43,361 nucleotides of DNA from Yoonia sp. GTDB taxonomy: Bacteria > Pseudomonadota > Alphaproteobacteria > Rhodobacterales > Rhodobacteraceae. Below the pieces are notes generated by a model, which was given only the letters and a program-made list of their open reading frames with translations, was not told where the DNA came from and did no database searches. Position numbers and translations under genes: made by a program. Below are positions 1 through 7,379 of this stretch, in pieces (position 1 is the first letter of the stretch; every line of letters begins with the position of its first letter). The stretch lies in assembly GCA_023955335.1 (NCBI GenBank), contig JAGSGF010000025.1:1-43361 (forward strand). The letters run 5' to 3'.

Positions 1-27
1 AACTAAACCGTGACAAGACCATTTTCG

Positions 28-250
28 GCTGAAACTGTCCTCGACATTTGCAAGACGCAGTTCACCCCCACTCGGCCCAAGCGCTAGTGGCGGATAGCAA
101 ACGAACCACCAAGTCTCCGCTCTGGGCTCCGCCCGTTCGAACCTGAATTGATCCACTGGATCAATTCCAAGACGGTTCTCACCCCCCCTGCGCTATGCGC
201 GTTCACTGCTCAAACTGTCCTCGACAGCTTGCAAGACACAGTTCAGCCCC
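28..250. repeat. Diverged direct repeat pair in non-coding left end
   Basis: Positions 28-69 and 208-250 are two copies, in the same orientation, of a roughly 42-base unit. Both contain AAACTGTCCTCGACA, then TTGCAAGAC, then CAGTTCA followed by a C-run. Within each copy AACTG and CAGTT face each other, so each can also fold back on itself. Between the copies, 145-154 and 158-167 form a perfect 10-base inverted repeat (GAATTGATCC, loop ACT). No convincing gene lies in 1-305; the short open frames there do not resemble any family I know. The repeat is seen directly; its role is unknown. Confidence 0.6.
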
Positions 251-305
251 CCAAATGCGACAACATGCCATTTGCACACATCGCGCCGCGCACTATCTCC
301 ACCAC

Positions 306-677
306 ATGGAAAAATATGAAACAACCGCCGTGCTTTTCAATGCCGACTGCCCCGTCTGCAATTTCGAGATCACGCATTACGCGGACTATGCCAAAACCAA
401 CGGTCTCCCGATCCGCTTTGACGATCTCAACTCTGACGCGCTGGCGAATTGGAATTTGACCGCCGACCAAGCCGCGCGCCGCCTCTATGTCGTGCACAAC
501 GGCACGCTCACATCGGGCATCGAGGCGTTCATTGTCCTATGGCGTCAAATGCCGCGCTACCGCTGGCTTGCACGCATCGTCGGCCTGCCCGTCATCAAGC
601 AAATCAGCGCCCTGCTTTACGACTATGTCGCGGCACCCCTGATCTATCGCTGGCATCTGCGGCGACAGCGCGGCTGA
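306..677 (+). CDS. DCC family thiol-disulfide oxidoreductase-like protein (DUF393)
   Basis: A small protein of 123 residues from the ATG at 306. Near the N-terminus it has FNADCPVCNFEI (Asp14, Cys15, Cys18), the Asp plus CxxC signature that names the DCC family, which is related to thioredoxin-like proteins. The middle segment GIEAFIVLWRQMPRYRWLA and a C-terminal hydrophobic/aromatic part also match the usual layout. The family is presumed to act in thiol chemistry, but no substrate is known. Longer starts at 195 or 255 are open. I chose 306 because homologous proteins begin shortly before the CxxC; no strong ribosome binding site decides it. It is followed by a convergent IMPACT-family gene. 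Confidence 0.8.
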   Translation: MEKYETTAVLFNADCPVCNFEITHYADYAKTNGLPIRFDDLNSDALANWNLTADQAARRLYVVHNGTLTSGIEAFIVLWRQMPRYRWLARIVGLPVIKQISALLYDYVAAPLIYRWHLRRQRG

Positions 678-719
678 CCAAACCTGCAATACGCAAAACT
701 TACGCGTGCCATACGCAAA

Positions 720-1076
720 TCATACGGCGCTTTCATCGATCCAAACCCTGACGCATTCCTGCACATGGCGAAACCGATCACCGCCCAGATGCTTGCCGCC
801 GTACCACCGCGTGACCACGACAATCTGGCCCGTAATCCCCTCGCGCTCCAGCATTCGCAAGATCACCATCCCCGCCCCGCTTTCGCCGTCGTCGGCCTTG
901 AGCGGTGTGCCATCGGGCAGGATAACTCCCCATGTATTATGCGTGGCCTTTGCGAATTTCTTGTTGCGACACAATATCTTAATAAATGCAGATGCATCGT
1001 CCGCAGACCCGCAAGCCCCACCCGAGACGGCATATTTGGACCCGCGATCCTTCACCACATTTTCAATAATTCGCAT
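720..1076 (-). CDS. IMPACT/YigZ family protein (UPF0029 N-terminal domain)
   Basis: 118 residues, corresponding to the N-terminal domain of IMPACT/YigZ proteins without the C-terminal ferredoxin-like extension found in E. coli YigZ. The family hallmarks are ADDGESGAG at about 61-69 and VVTRWYGGKHLGGDR at about 87-101. Eukaryotic IMPACT regulates the GCN2 kinase; the bacterial role is not established. The gene converges on the DCC gene and diverges from the hemolysin III gene, with a 70-base spacer between starts that must hold both promoters. Family assignment is firm; function is not. Confidence 0.85.
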   Translation of the reverse strand: MRIIENVVKDRGSKYAVSGGACGSADDASAFIKILCRNKKFAKATHNTWGVILPDGTPLKADDGESGAGMVILRMLEREGITGQIVVVTRWYGGKHLGGDRFRHVQECVRVWIDESAV

Positions 1077-1146
1077 GGGTATTCGACCTTAGGTTTATAT
1101 TGACCAGACCCGCAGGTCCGCTACCTAGACCTAAAGGAGAACGCCG

Positions 1147-1764
1147 ATGTATCCAACCGCCACCATCCCCGAACGTATCGCCGACGGTTTCATGCATGTC
1201 CTTGGCGTCACCGGCGCGATCTTTGGCACGATTTACCTGCTAAATATCGGGACCTTAACCGCTGCGCTGGCCGTTTATGGCGTATCCCTTATCACGGCCC
1301 TTAGCGCATCTGCGATCTATAACATGACGCCCTTTGATGCCCCGCGTCCATTTTTGCGGCGCGTCGACCATGCGTTGATTTACGCCTTGATTGCAGGGAC
1401 TTACACACCTCTTGTGGTCATGCTGGATACAACGCTGGGCTATATCATCCTTGCTATTGTCTGGGTGCTTGCCATCATCGGTCTGACGCTGAAACTGTTC
1501 TTTTGGCGCAGCCCCGGTCGCTTTGGTCCCGCGCTTTACCTGATCATGGGCTGGCTAAGCATCTTTCTGATCTGGGCGTTGGTCCCTGTGGTGCCAAGCA
1601 CGGTTGTCTGGCTGATCGCTGCGGGCGGCGTATTATACACGGCAGGCATACCGGTTCATGCGGCCAAGCGGATGCCGTTCTCGACCGCAATCTGGCATGG
1701 CTTTGTTGTCGTCGCATCCGCGTGTTTCTTTGCTGCGATCACCGTTGGAGCAGCACATCACTAA
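1147..1764 (+). CDS. Hemolysin III family membrane protein (TrhA/PAQR superfamily)
   Basis: 205 residues with about seven hydrophobic segments. It has the hemolysin III signatures RRVDHALIYALIAGTYTP (about 71-88) and AIWHGFVVVASACFF near the C-terminus. The name is historical: relatives are PAQR-type integral membrane proteins implicated in membrane-lipid homeostasis. The start is supported by AAAGGAG 7 bases before the ATG. Oddity: family members usually have a His in S-x3-H at the end of TM2 and an H-x3-H motif in TM7. Here the first reads SAIYN (Asn59) and the second TAIWH, so only one of the three expected metal-binding histidines remains. It may be a metal-free variant, or use other ligands. 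The neighbouring RibH gene is convergent. Confidence 0.85.
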   Translation: MYPTATIPERIADGFMHVLGVTGAIFGTIYLLNIGTLTAALAVYGVSLITALSASAIYNMTPFDAPRPFLRRVDHALIYALIAGTYTPLVVMLDTTLGYIILAIVWVLAIIGLTLKLFFWRSPGRFGPALYLIMGWLSIFLIWALVPVVPSTVVWLIAAGGVLYTAGIPVHAAKRMPFSTAIWHGFVVVASACFFAAITVGAAHH

Positions 1765-1793
1765 CCTGAATTGTCCCGCCTAAAGACTTAGGT

Positions 1794-2225
1794 CTACGCG
1801 ATTTTTGCGCGGGTCTGGCCGATCATCAGAGCCGCTTTTGCAGCCTCGCGTCCTTTGTCCACGAAATGCGCTGCATAGATCGCATTATGATGGTCGGTGT
1901 CTTGGAAGTGATGCGGGGTCAACGAGACTGACAAGACAGGCACGCCGCTGTCCATCCCCGCGCGCATCAGCCCGTCGACGACCGCGTTTGCCACGAAATC
2001 ATGCCGGTATATTCCGCCGTCCACGACCAATGCCGCCGCAGCAACAGCCGCGTAACGCCCTGTGTTGGCCAGATCACGTGCCAGCAGCGGCATCTCAAAT
2101 GCGCCGGGTACATCGAACACGTCCACTTGGCCCGGATCGATCACTTCGCAAAATCCATCAAGCGCACGGTCCACAATCTGGTTGTGCCAAGCCGCTTTGA
2201 TAAATGCATATCGGGTGAGTGTCAT
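1794..2225 (-). CDS. ribH2: 6,7-dimethyl-8-ribityllumazine synthase, type II
   Basis: 143 residues. Lumazine synthase condenses 5-amino-6-ribitylamino-uracil with 3,4-dihydroxybutanone 4-phosphate, the penultimate step of riboflavin synthesis, in the cytosol. FDVPGAFEMPLLARDLA and the following ALVVDGGIYRHDFVANAVVDGLM carry the substrate-binding and proton-transfer His region. The short N-terminus and YRHDFVA in place of the E. coli-type sequence point to the type II (Brucella RibH2-like) class, which in known members forms decamers. No other riboflavin gene is adjacent. An FMN riboswitch lies in its leader (2311-2453), which fits FMN-repressed extra capacity alongside a main rib operon elsewhere. 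An SD-like AAAGGAG lies about 8 bases before the start. Confidence 0.9.
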   Translation of the reverse strand: MTLTRYAFIKAAWHNQIVDRALDGFCEVIDPGQVDVFDVPGAFEMPLLARDLANTGRYAAVAAAALVVDGGIYRHDFVANAVVDGLMRAGMDSGVPVLSVSLTPHHFQDTDHHNAIYAAHFVDKGREAAKAALMIGQTRAKIA

Positions 2226-2310
2226 AAGTCTGCTCCTTTAAGTCACGACACGTCACTCAAAGGCGAAATCACACGTGCCCAGCCACGCCCAATGGCGCGA
2301 CCTGACCCAT

Positions 2311-2453
2311 GCTCTCTCTCATCCGGACTATGACCGTCGGCTCAGGGATTACACCTGATCTGCTGACCCTTTTACTGATGCAAAAGGCGCTCGCGGGCTG
2401 ATGGGCCAAGACCCATTTACCGCCGGTGGGGAGTCTCACCCCGCCCCGAGAAC
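2311..2453 (-). promoter_or_regulatory. FMN riboswitch (RFN element)
   Basis: On the minus strand the segment opens with CGGGGCGGGGTGAGACTCCC, then ACCGGCGGTAAATGGG, a stretch ending in CAGCCCGCGAGC, then GATCAGGTGTAATCCC, and closes with GCCGACGGTCATAGTCCGGA followed by TGAGAGAG. These are the conserved blocks of the RFN aptamer in order. The closing GAGAGAGC is only a partial partner for the opening GTTCTC, so the P1 stem boundaries are approximate. It lies about 85 bases upstream of ribH2, the only gene it can control from this position. Known members sense FMN and switch off transcription or translation. The expression platform is the 2226-2310 stretch; I could not define its alternative hairpins. 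Confidence 0.93.
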
Positions 2454-2506
2454 TGTCTATTTGATGCATGATTGATCTGCGGCCTGCAAGCCCCAATTCC
2501 GACCCG

Positions 2507-3205
2507 CTAAAGCTGTGATGCGACCGCTTGAACAGTGGCTAGCCTGTCGGCGTTTGCGGGGTGCGTTCCGAGGAAATTATTACCCGGATCAGGGATGCGG
2601 AAAAAGAAGTCCGCGCCGCGCAGTGGATCATATCCCGCTTGCGCGGCCATCAACGCACCCAGCGCATCTGCCTCCAGCTCGAAATTCTTGGAATAGGTGC
2701 GTGCACCGATCCGCGCGCCAAGCTGTGCGCCCGCCCGCATAGTTTCTTCGGACCCCCCCGAAAACACCGATGCAAGCCCACCAACGATACGCGCCCCGAC
2801 CAGTGCGCTTTGGTTCTGCCGTTCAATATGACCCTGTATATGATGCGCGGCCTCGTGGGCCATAATGAACGCCAGTTCGTCAATATTTCGCGCGATCGCG
2901 ATAAGCGGGATCGTAAATGCGATGATCGGCCGTCCAGTATCGTCACGCGTTTGAAACGCGTTGGGCGGCGCCCCTTCGCGGTCATCCACCACGATTTGAA
3001 AGTCACAGTTCAACTGTGGTGCCCGTTCGCGGCAGGTCGCCTCTGCAATCGGTTCAACCGTTTCGACGACCTGTATGAAATTGCGGACTGCCGCACGCCC
3101 GCTGAGCGTTGGCATCGCAAAATCGCGCGCATCGACGGGCACAGCTGCCGGTGCGATGGCACAGCCCGCAAGCGCGGCGCAAAAGATAAATGGGGCAAAT
3201 CGCAT
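2507..3205 (-). CDS. M48 family zinc metalloprotease, predicted lipoprotein
   Basis: 232 residues from the ATG at 3205. The N-terminus MRFAPFIFCAALAGCAIAPA is a lipoprotein signal peptide with lipobox LAGC, so Cys15 should be lipidated and the protein membrane-anchored in the periplasm. HEAAHHIQGH gives the HExxH zinc site, and the downstream NFELEADALGALMAAQAGYD supplies the third ligand Glu in ExxxD. This is the small periplasmic M48 type (YggG/LoiP-like), probably a quality-control protease. The open frame runs upstream to 3349, but that extension lacks any signal peptide logic. It is divergent from the deacetylase gene. Confidence 0.85.
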   Translation of the reverse strand: MRFAPFIFCAALAGCAIAPAAVPVDARDFAMPTLSGRAAVRNFIQVVETVEPIAEATCRERAPQLNCDFQIVVDDREGAPPNAFQTRDDTGRPIIAFTIPLIAIARNIDELAFIMAHEAAHHIQGHIERQNQSALVGARIVGGLASVFSGGSEETMRAGAQLGARIGARTYSKNFELEADALGALMAAQAGYDPLRGADFFFRIPDPGNNFLGTHPANADRLATVQAVASQL

Positions 3206-3341
3206 CTGTAACCATCGCTCGTTTTCGGTGATATAACAGTAGCATGCCAACCACGTAGAACCACCCCATTGGCGTGCACAATCGCGCGATTGGCAGGGTC
3301 TTGCTGCTACGCTAGGCTCGCCGCAGGATAAGGGGACAATC

Positions 3342-4442
3342 ATGCGCACTGGGTTTTACTGGCACGAAAGCTGTTTTTGGCATTCCGGCGGAAATTACGC
3401 AGGTCTGATGCCTGTTGGCGGGTTGGTGCAACCGATGGCTGGCGGTCTTCCCGAAAGCCCGGAGACCAAGCGCCGTTTGAAAAATCTGCTCGACGTCACG
3501 GGCCTTTCGACTGAACTGCAAATGCGTGTGGGTCAGCCAGCAAGCCGCGAGGATCTGGCCCGCGTACATCCGGCCAGTTATCTGGACGCCTTTGCCGAGA
3601 TGTCCGCGAACGGTGGTGGAGAGCTTGGCCTGCGCACGCCATTTGGCGCGGGCGGCTATGACATCGCGGCGCTGTCAGCGGGACTGGCCAAGGGCGCATT
3701 GATGGACGTGCTGTCAGGTGACCTCGACAACGCTTACGCCTTGTCCCGCCCGCCCGGTCATCATTGCTTGCCTGATTTTCCCAATGGTTTTTGCCTGCTC
3801 AACAACATTGGTATCGCGATCAACGCCGCCCGCGCGGCCGGGGCCGCCACGCGGTTCGCCGTGCTTGATTGGGACGTGCACCACGGCAACGGAACAGAGG
3901 CCGTTTTCTACGACGACCCGGATGTGCTGACGATCAGCATCCACCAAGAGCGGAATTATCCGATTGATACAGGTGCCGCCGCAGATCGTGGGCGCGGTGC
4001 GGGGCTTGGGGGAAACCTGAATATCCCACTGCCTGCTGGTACGGGGCATGTCGGCTATCTATCCGCGATGGATAAGCTCGCCCTGCCTGCGATCCGCGCG
4101 TTTGCCCCCGATGTATTGATCATCGCTTGCGGGTTTGATGCGGGGGCCAATGACCCCTTGGGCCGGATGCTGGCCACTGCCAAAACCTTTGGCGATATGA
4201 CCACACGGGTGATGGATGTCGCGGCAGATGTTTGCGTGGGCAAATTGGTCATGGTGCATGAAGGCGGTTATGCTGAGAACTATGTCCCGTTTTGCGGGCA
4301 TGCGGTTTTACAAACGATGTCTGGAAGTCAGATCAACGCACCGGACCCGTTTGCGGTGCCATTCGCGGCCCGACAGCCCGAGACAAGCTTTGATGCTTAT
4401 GTGGACGGAATTCTGGACAAGATGGTGACCGCAATCGCCTGA
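3342..4442 (+). CDS. Class II histone deacetylase-like amidohydrolase
   Basis: 366 residues of the arginase/deacetylase fold. RPPGHHCLPDFPNGFC holds the catalytic His pair, LDWDVHHGNGT the Asp and His zinc ligands, and GFDAGANDPLGR the second Asp ligand. EGGYAENYVP carries the Tyr that polarises the substrate carbonyl. Bacterial relatives deacetylate lysine, polyamines or other acetyl-amides (HDAH, acetylpolyamine amidohydrolases, AcuC). The sequence is closer to the class II HDAH type than to AcuC, but the substrate cannot be read from it. The weak SD AAGGGGAC precedes the ATG. The nitroreductase follows 60 bases later on the same strand. Confidence 0.88.
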   Translation: MRTGFYWHESCFWHSGGNYAGLMPVGGLVQPMAGGLPESPETKRRLKNLLDVTGLSTELQMRVGQPASREDLARVHPASYLDAFAEMSANGGGELGLRTPFGAGGYDIAALSAGLAKGALMDVLSGDLDNAYALSRPPGHHCLPDFPNGFCLLNNIGIAINAARAAGAATRFAVLDWDVHHGNGTEAVFYDDPDVLTISIHQERNYPIDTGAAADRGRGAGLGGNLNIPLPAGTGHVGYLSAMDKLALPAIRAFAPDVLIIACGFDAGANDPLGRMLATAKTFGDMTTRVMDVAADVCVGKLVMVHEGGYAENYVPFCGHAVLQTMSGSQINAPDPFAVPFAARQPETSFDAYVDGILDKMVTAIA

Positions 4443-4502
4443 CCACTTGTCCGATCTGCCGTCGCCCCTTACTTAACGGGGACCTGCGCAAAAGGATGCC
4501 AC

Positions 4503-5081
4503 ATGCCGCCCAAGAACCAAGCCGCCCTTGATTTCCTGCTGACCCGTCGGTCGCGTCCTGCCAAGACGTTGACTGGACCGGTGCCAGATACGGATGCGCT
4601 GCAAACCATTTTGACCGCTGCCGCCCGCACACCGGATCATGGCAAGCTGGAACCGTGGCGGTTTATCGTGCTGGAGAAGACCGCGCTGACACGGCTCGCC
4701 AGTGACGTGACGTTGCGCGGCGCGGCCCTGACCCTTGGCGCAGAGCAGGTTGCCAAGGCACAGGCCCAATACGCACATGCAGACCTTGCTGTTGTCGTTG
4801 TATCTTCGCCCGTCCAGTCCGAGAAAATCCCATTAATCGAACAGGTCTATTCTGCGGGCGCAGTCTGCTTGTCCATGTTGAACGCAGCACTTGCAGCAGG
4901 CTGGGGGGCCAACTGGCTATCGGGCTGGCCAACCCACGACCGGGTTTTCGTCGAACAAAGCCTTGGACTGTTACCGGACGAATCTGTCGCGGGCATCATT
5001 CACATCGGAACCGAAACCAATCCACCACCCGAACGGCCCCGCCCCGATCTTGACCGGATCACAACGTGGATGCGCACATGA
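4503..5081 (+). CDS. Nitroreductase family flavoprotein
   Basis: 192 residues with the FMN-binding nitroreductase layout. It has LTRRSRPAK near residue 14, PDHGKLEPWRFIVL around 44-57 (the P-x-x-x-x-x-PWRF block), and GWGANWLSGWPTHDR around 138-152. The shape and length resemble YdjA-type small nitroreductases, which use NAD(P)H and FMN to reduce quinones or nitroaromatics. The physiological substrate is not evident. SD AAAGGAT lies 6 bases before the ATG. Its stop overlaps the start of the EI24 gene in an ATGA, indicating translational coupling. Confidence 0.88.
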   Translation: MPPKNQAALDFLLTRRSRPAKTLTGPVPDTDALQTILTAAARTPDHGKLEPWRFIVLEKTALTRLASDVTLRGAALTLGAEQVAKAQAQYAHADLAVVVVSSPVQSEKIPLIEQVYSAGAVCLSMLNAALAAGWGANWLSGWPTHDRVFVEQSLGLLPDESVAGIIHIGTETNPPPERPRPDLDRITTWMRT

Positions 5082-5761
5082 TTTTCGCGGCGTTTTTCAA
5101 AGCGCTCAGCCAACTGCCCGACCCACGCTTTCGGCGGGTTGTGTTGCTGGGCATTGGCCTGACGGTTGCCTTGCTGGTCGGCACCTATGCGGCGCTGTTA
5201 TGGTTGATCCAAACTGTGACGGCCGAGGGCGTCAGTGTACCTTGGATTGGGCAAGTCGGCTGGATCGGTGATTTGCTGAGTTGGGGGTCGCTTGGCGTGA
5301 TGATCGTGTTGTCCGTCTTTTTGATGGTGCCTGTGGCCTCTGCAATCACATCGCTATTCCTTGACGATGTGGCCCAAGCGGTCGAAGACGTCCATTATCC
5401 GCATCTGCCCCAAGTCCCGCGCAATAATTTCTGGGAAGGGCTAAAGGATACGGTCAATTTCCTCGGTATTCTGATCGCGTCCAATGTCGCGGCGTTCTTG
5501 CTGTATGCGCTGCTGCCGTTTCTGGCCTTGCCGATCTTCTTTGGGCTTAACGGATATCTGCTTGGTCGCGAATATTTCCAAATTGCTGCAATGCGCCGCA
5601 TCGGGCGCGAAAACGCGAAGGAATTGCGCCGCAAACACAGCGGCAAAATCTGGGTCGCGGGCTGCCTTATGGCGCTACCGCTTTCGATTCCACTGGTGAA
5701 CCTCGTGATCCCAATCTTGGGGGCCGCGACATTTACCCATCTGTACCATCGGTTAAGCTAA
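5078..5761 (+). CDS. EI24 domain-containing integral membrane protein (CysZ-like)
   Basis: About 227 residues with four to six hydrophobic segments and the EI24/CysZ pattern. An N-terminal helix is followed by a TM pair, then DDVAQAVEDVHYP, then paired TMs ending in FFGLNGYLLGREYFQIAAMRR. That last motif is characteristic of EI24. CysZ members import sulfate; other EI24 proteins have no known substrate, and no sulfate genes flank this one. An open frame starts 12 bases earlier at 5066. I prefer the ATG at 5078 because it forms an ATGA overlap with the nitroreductase stop. The 3' end overlaps the convergent DUF1467 gene by 29 bases. Confidence 0.82.
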   Translation: MIFAAFFKALSQLPDPRFRRVVLLGIGLTVALLVGTYAALLWLIQTVTAEGVSVPWIGQVGWIGDLLSWGSLGVMIVLSVFLMVPVASAITSLFLDDVAQAVEDVHYPHLPQVPRNNFWEGLKDTVNFLGILIASNVAAFLLYALLPFLALPIFFGLNGYLLGREYFQIAAMRRIGRENAKELRRKHSGKIWVAGCLMALPLSIPLVNLVIPILGAATFTHLYHRLS

Positions 5762-6035
5762 CCTCCGGGGTGGACATCCGGTTGAACCAATCCAAGTCCC
5801 GCACCGTGATGATGCCCGACAGGATCGTCCCCGCAATCACGACCCAAAGGCCGATGGCCCAAATGGTTGTCAGACGGGCCTTCGCGCGCATTTGCACATT
5901 GGCAGGGGCGGATCCGTGGGTACCGGGCACGATTTCACCTGCTTCGCCTTGAGTCTGCAAACCCAGTGGCAAAATGATCAAAAATAGCATGAACCAAATA
6001 ACGGCAAATAAAACGATCGCGGACGTAATACCCAT
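5733..6035 (-). CDS. DUF1467 family small membrane protein
   Basis: 100 residues with two transmembrane helices, about 5-25 and 56-77, joined by a hydrophilic loop containing LQTQGEAGEIVPGTHGSAPA. This is the recognisable layout of DUF1467, a family common in alphaproteobacteria and usually next to methylmalonyl-CoA epimerase, as here (83 bases downstream of it on the same strand). The C-terminal tail is acidic. Function is unknown. The SD GGAG lies about 5 bases before the ATG. The last 29 bases overlap the end of the EI24 gene on the opposite strand. Confidence 0.88.
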   Translation of the reverse strand: MGITSAIVLFAVIWFMLFLIILPLGLQTQGEAGEIVPGTHGSAPANVQMRAKARLTTIWAIGLWVVIAGTILSGIITVRDLDWFNRMSTPEVSLTDGTDG

Positions 6036-6118
6036 GGGGGCTCTCCAATACGGGCTCGAGACCCGCGTTTTTTGGTTAACAATTCCCCGCCGGAGTTTCC
6101 GACAGGGTCACTGGTCGA

Positions 6119-6523
6119 TTACACTTGTTCTAGCTCGACCAAGCAGCCGTTAAAGTCCTTGGGATGCAAAAACAGCACTGGTTTGCCATGGGCGCCAATT
6201 TTTGGATCACCAGTGCCAAGCACACGGGCGCCCTCGGCCAGCAAATGGTCGCGCGCGGCCAGAATGTCATCAACTTCATAACAAATATGGTGGATGCCAC
6301 CAGCAGGATTTTTGTCCAGAAACCCTTGGATCGGGGATGCGTCACCTAGCGGGTACAGCAATTCGATCTTGGTATTGGGCAGAGTAATAAACACAACCGT
6401 AACGCCGTGATCAGGCTCATTCTGCGGCGCGCCCACTTCCGCACCCAAGGTGTTGCGATACTGATTAATTGCAGCGTCGAGGTCCGGCACAGCAATGGCC
6501 ACGTGGTTCAAGCGTCCGATCAT
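6119..6523 (-). CDS. mce: Methylmalonyl-CoA epimerase
   Basis: 134 residues from the ATG at 6523. It interconverts (R)- and (S)-methylmalonyl-CoA in propionyl-CoA assimilation. It belongs to the glyoxalase/VOC fold. LNHVAIAVPDLDAAI at the N-terminus gives the first metal-binding His. GGIHHICYEVDDI in the second half gives the second, and LVELEQ at the end the Glu ligand. An open frame extends to 6661, but this start sits behind a good SD (GGAG, 7 bases) and gives the typical length. DUF1467 follows as its usual partner. The response regulator gene is divergent. Confidence 0.92.
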   Translation of the reverse strand: MIGRLNHVAIAVPDLDAAINQYRNTLGAEVGAPQNEPDHGVTVVFITLPNTKIELLYPLGDASPIQGFLDKNPAGGIHHICYEVDDILAARDHLLAEGARVLGTGDPKIGAHGKPVLFLHPKDFNGCLVELEQV

Positions 6524-6662
6524 AGGAAATCTCCATTCAACAGGTTTCAGGGTGTTATGCGGCGCAATTGGGACGCTGGCAACGGCACTCCTTAACCGAA
6601 CGTTCACCTTGTGCTGATTTGTTGCACCCTGAAACGAGATCAACCGATGGGGGAACGGCAAG

Positions 6663-7379
6663 ATGGATACTTTGGATGAATTTATGATGACGCGCCCGCC
6701 AACGGCAAGACGTCCACTGTTGGGCCTGACCGTGCTTGTGGTCGAAGACAGCCGTTTTGCCTGTGAAGCGGTGAGGCTGCTGTGCCTAAGGTCAGGTGCG
6801 CGGATCAGGCGGGCTGACAGCCTTGAACATGCGTCAAAACACCTCGGGGTCTACCGGCCGTCAGTGTTGATCGTTGACGTAGGTTTGCCCGACGGATCGG
6901 GATTGGAATTGATCGAAAGCTGCGCATCTGCTGCAACGCGGATTGATGTCATCCTCGGCACCAGCGGTGATGCGGATGCAGAAATGGCCGTGCTGGCGGC
7001 AGGTGCGGACGGATTTATCGCAAAACCGATTGCGAGCCTTAGCGCATTTCAATCCGCCATTCTGGCGCACCTCCCCGATGATCGGCAGCCACCCGGACCA
7101 CGCCTGTTATCAGACGAGATCGTAAGCCCTGACATGATCGCCTACCAAGATGACCTCAGCCACGTGGTTTCGGTGATCGAAGCCGACGATGGGTCTGAAA
7201 CTCTGGGCTATATCACGCAGTTTCTGGGTGGATTGGCGCGATCTGTTGCGGATGATGATCTGGATCAGGCTGTTTCCGCCTTGGCCGAAAAACACGCACT
7301 TGGCAGCAGCACTCACGCCGATATGACAGCCTTGGGCAAAATGGTCCAAACACGACTTACTGCGGGTGGTGCGCTTTAA
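6663..7379 (+). CDS. Response regulator receiver-domain protein
   Basis: 238 residues. The N-terminal receiver domain spans about 22-140, with the acidic pair Glu28-Asp29 in VLVVEDS, phospho-acceptor Asp72 in LIVDVGLPDGSG, the Thr/Ser of LGTSGD near 100, and Lys121 in FIAKPI. The C-terminal 90 residues are helical and rich in acidic residues. They contain LGGLARSVADDDLDQAVSALAEKH, which loosely resembles a histidine phosphotransfer-type helix pair. A conserved phosphorylatable His is not clear, so I call only the receiver. No kinase gene is near, so the partner is unknown. It overlaps the convergent DUF1501 gene by 4 bases. Confidence 0.85.
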   Translation: MDTLDEFMMTRPPTARRPLLGLTVLVVEDSRFACEAVRLLCLRSGARIRRADSLEHASKHLGVYRPSVLIVDVGLPDGSGLELIESCASAATRIDVILGTSGDADAEMAVLAAGADGFIAKPIASLSAFQSAILAHLPDDRQPPGPRLLSDEIVSPDMIAYQDDLSHVVSVIEADDGSETLGYITQFLGGLARSVADDDLDQAVSALAEKHALGSSTHADMTALGKMVQTRLTAGGAL

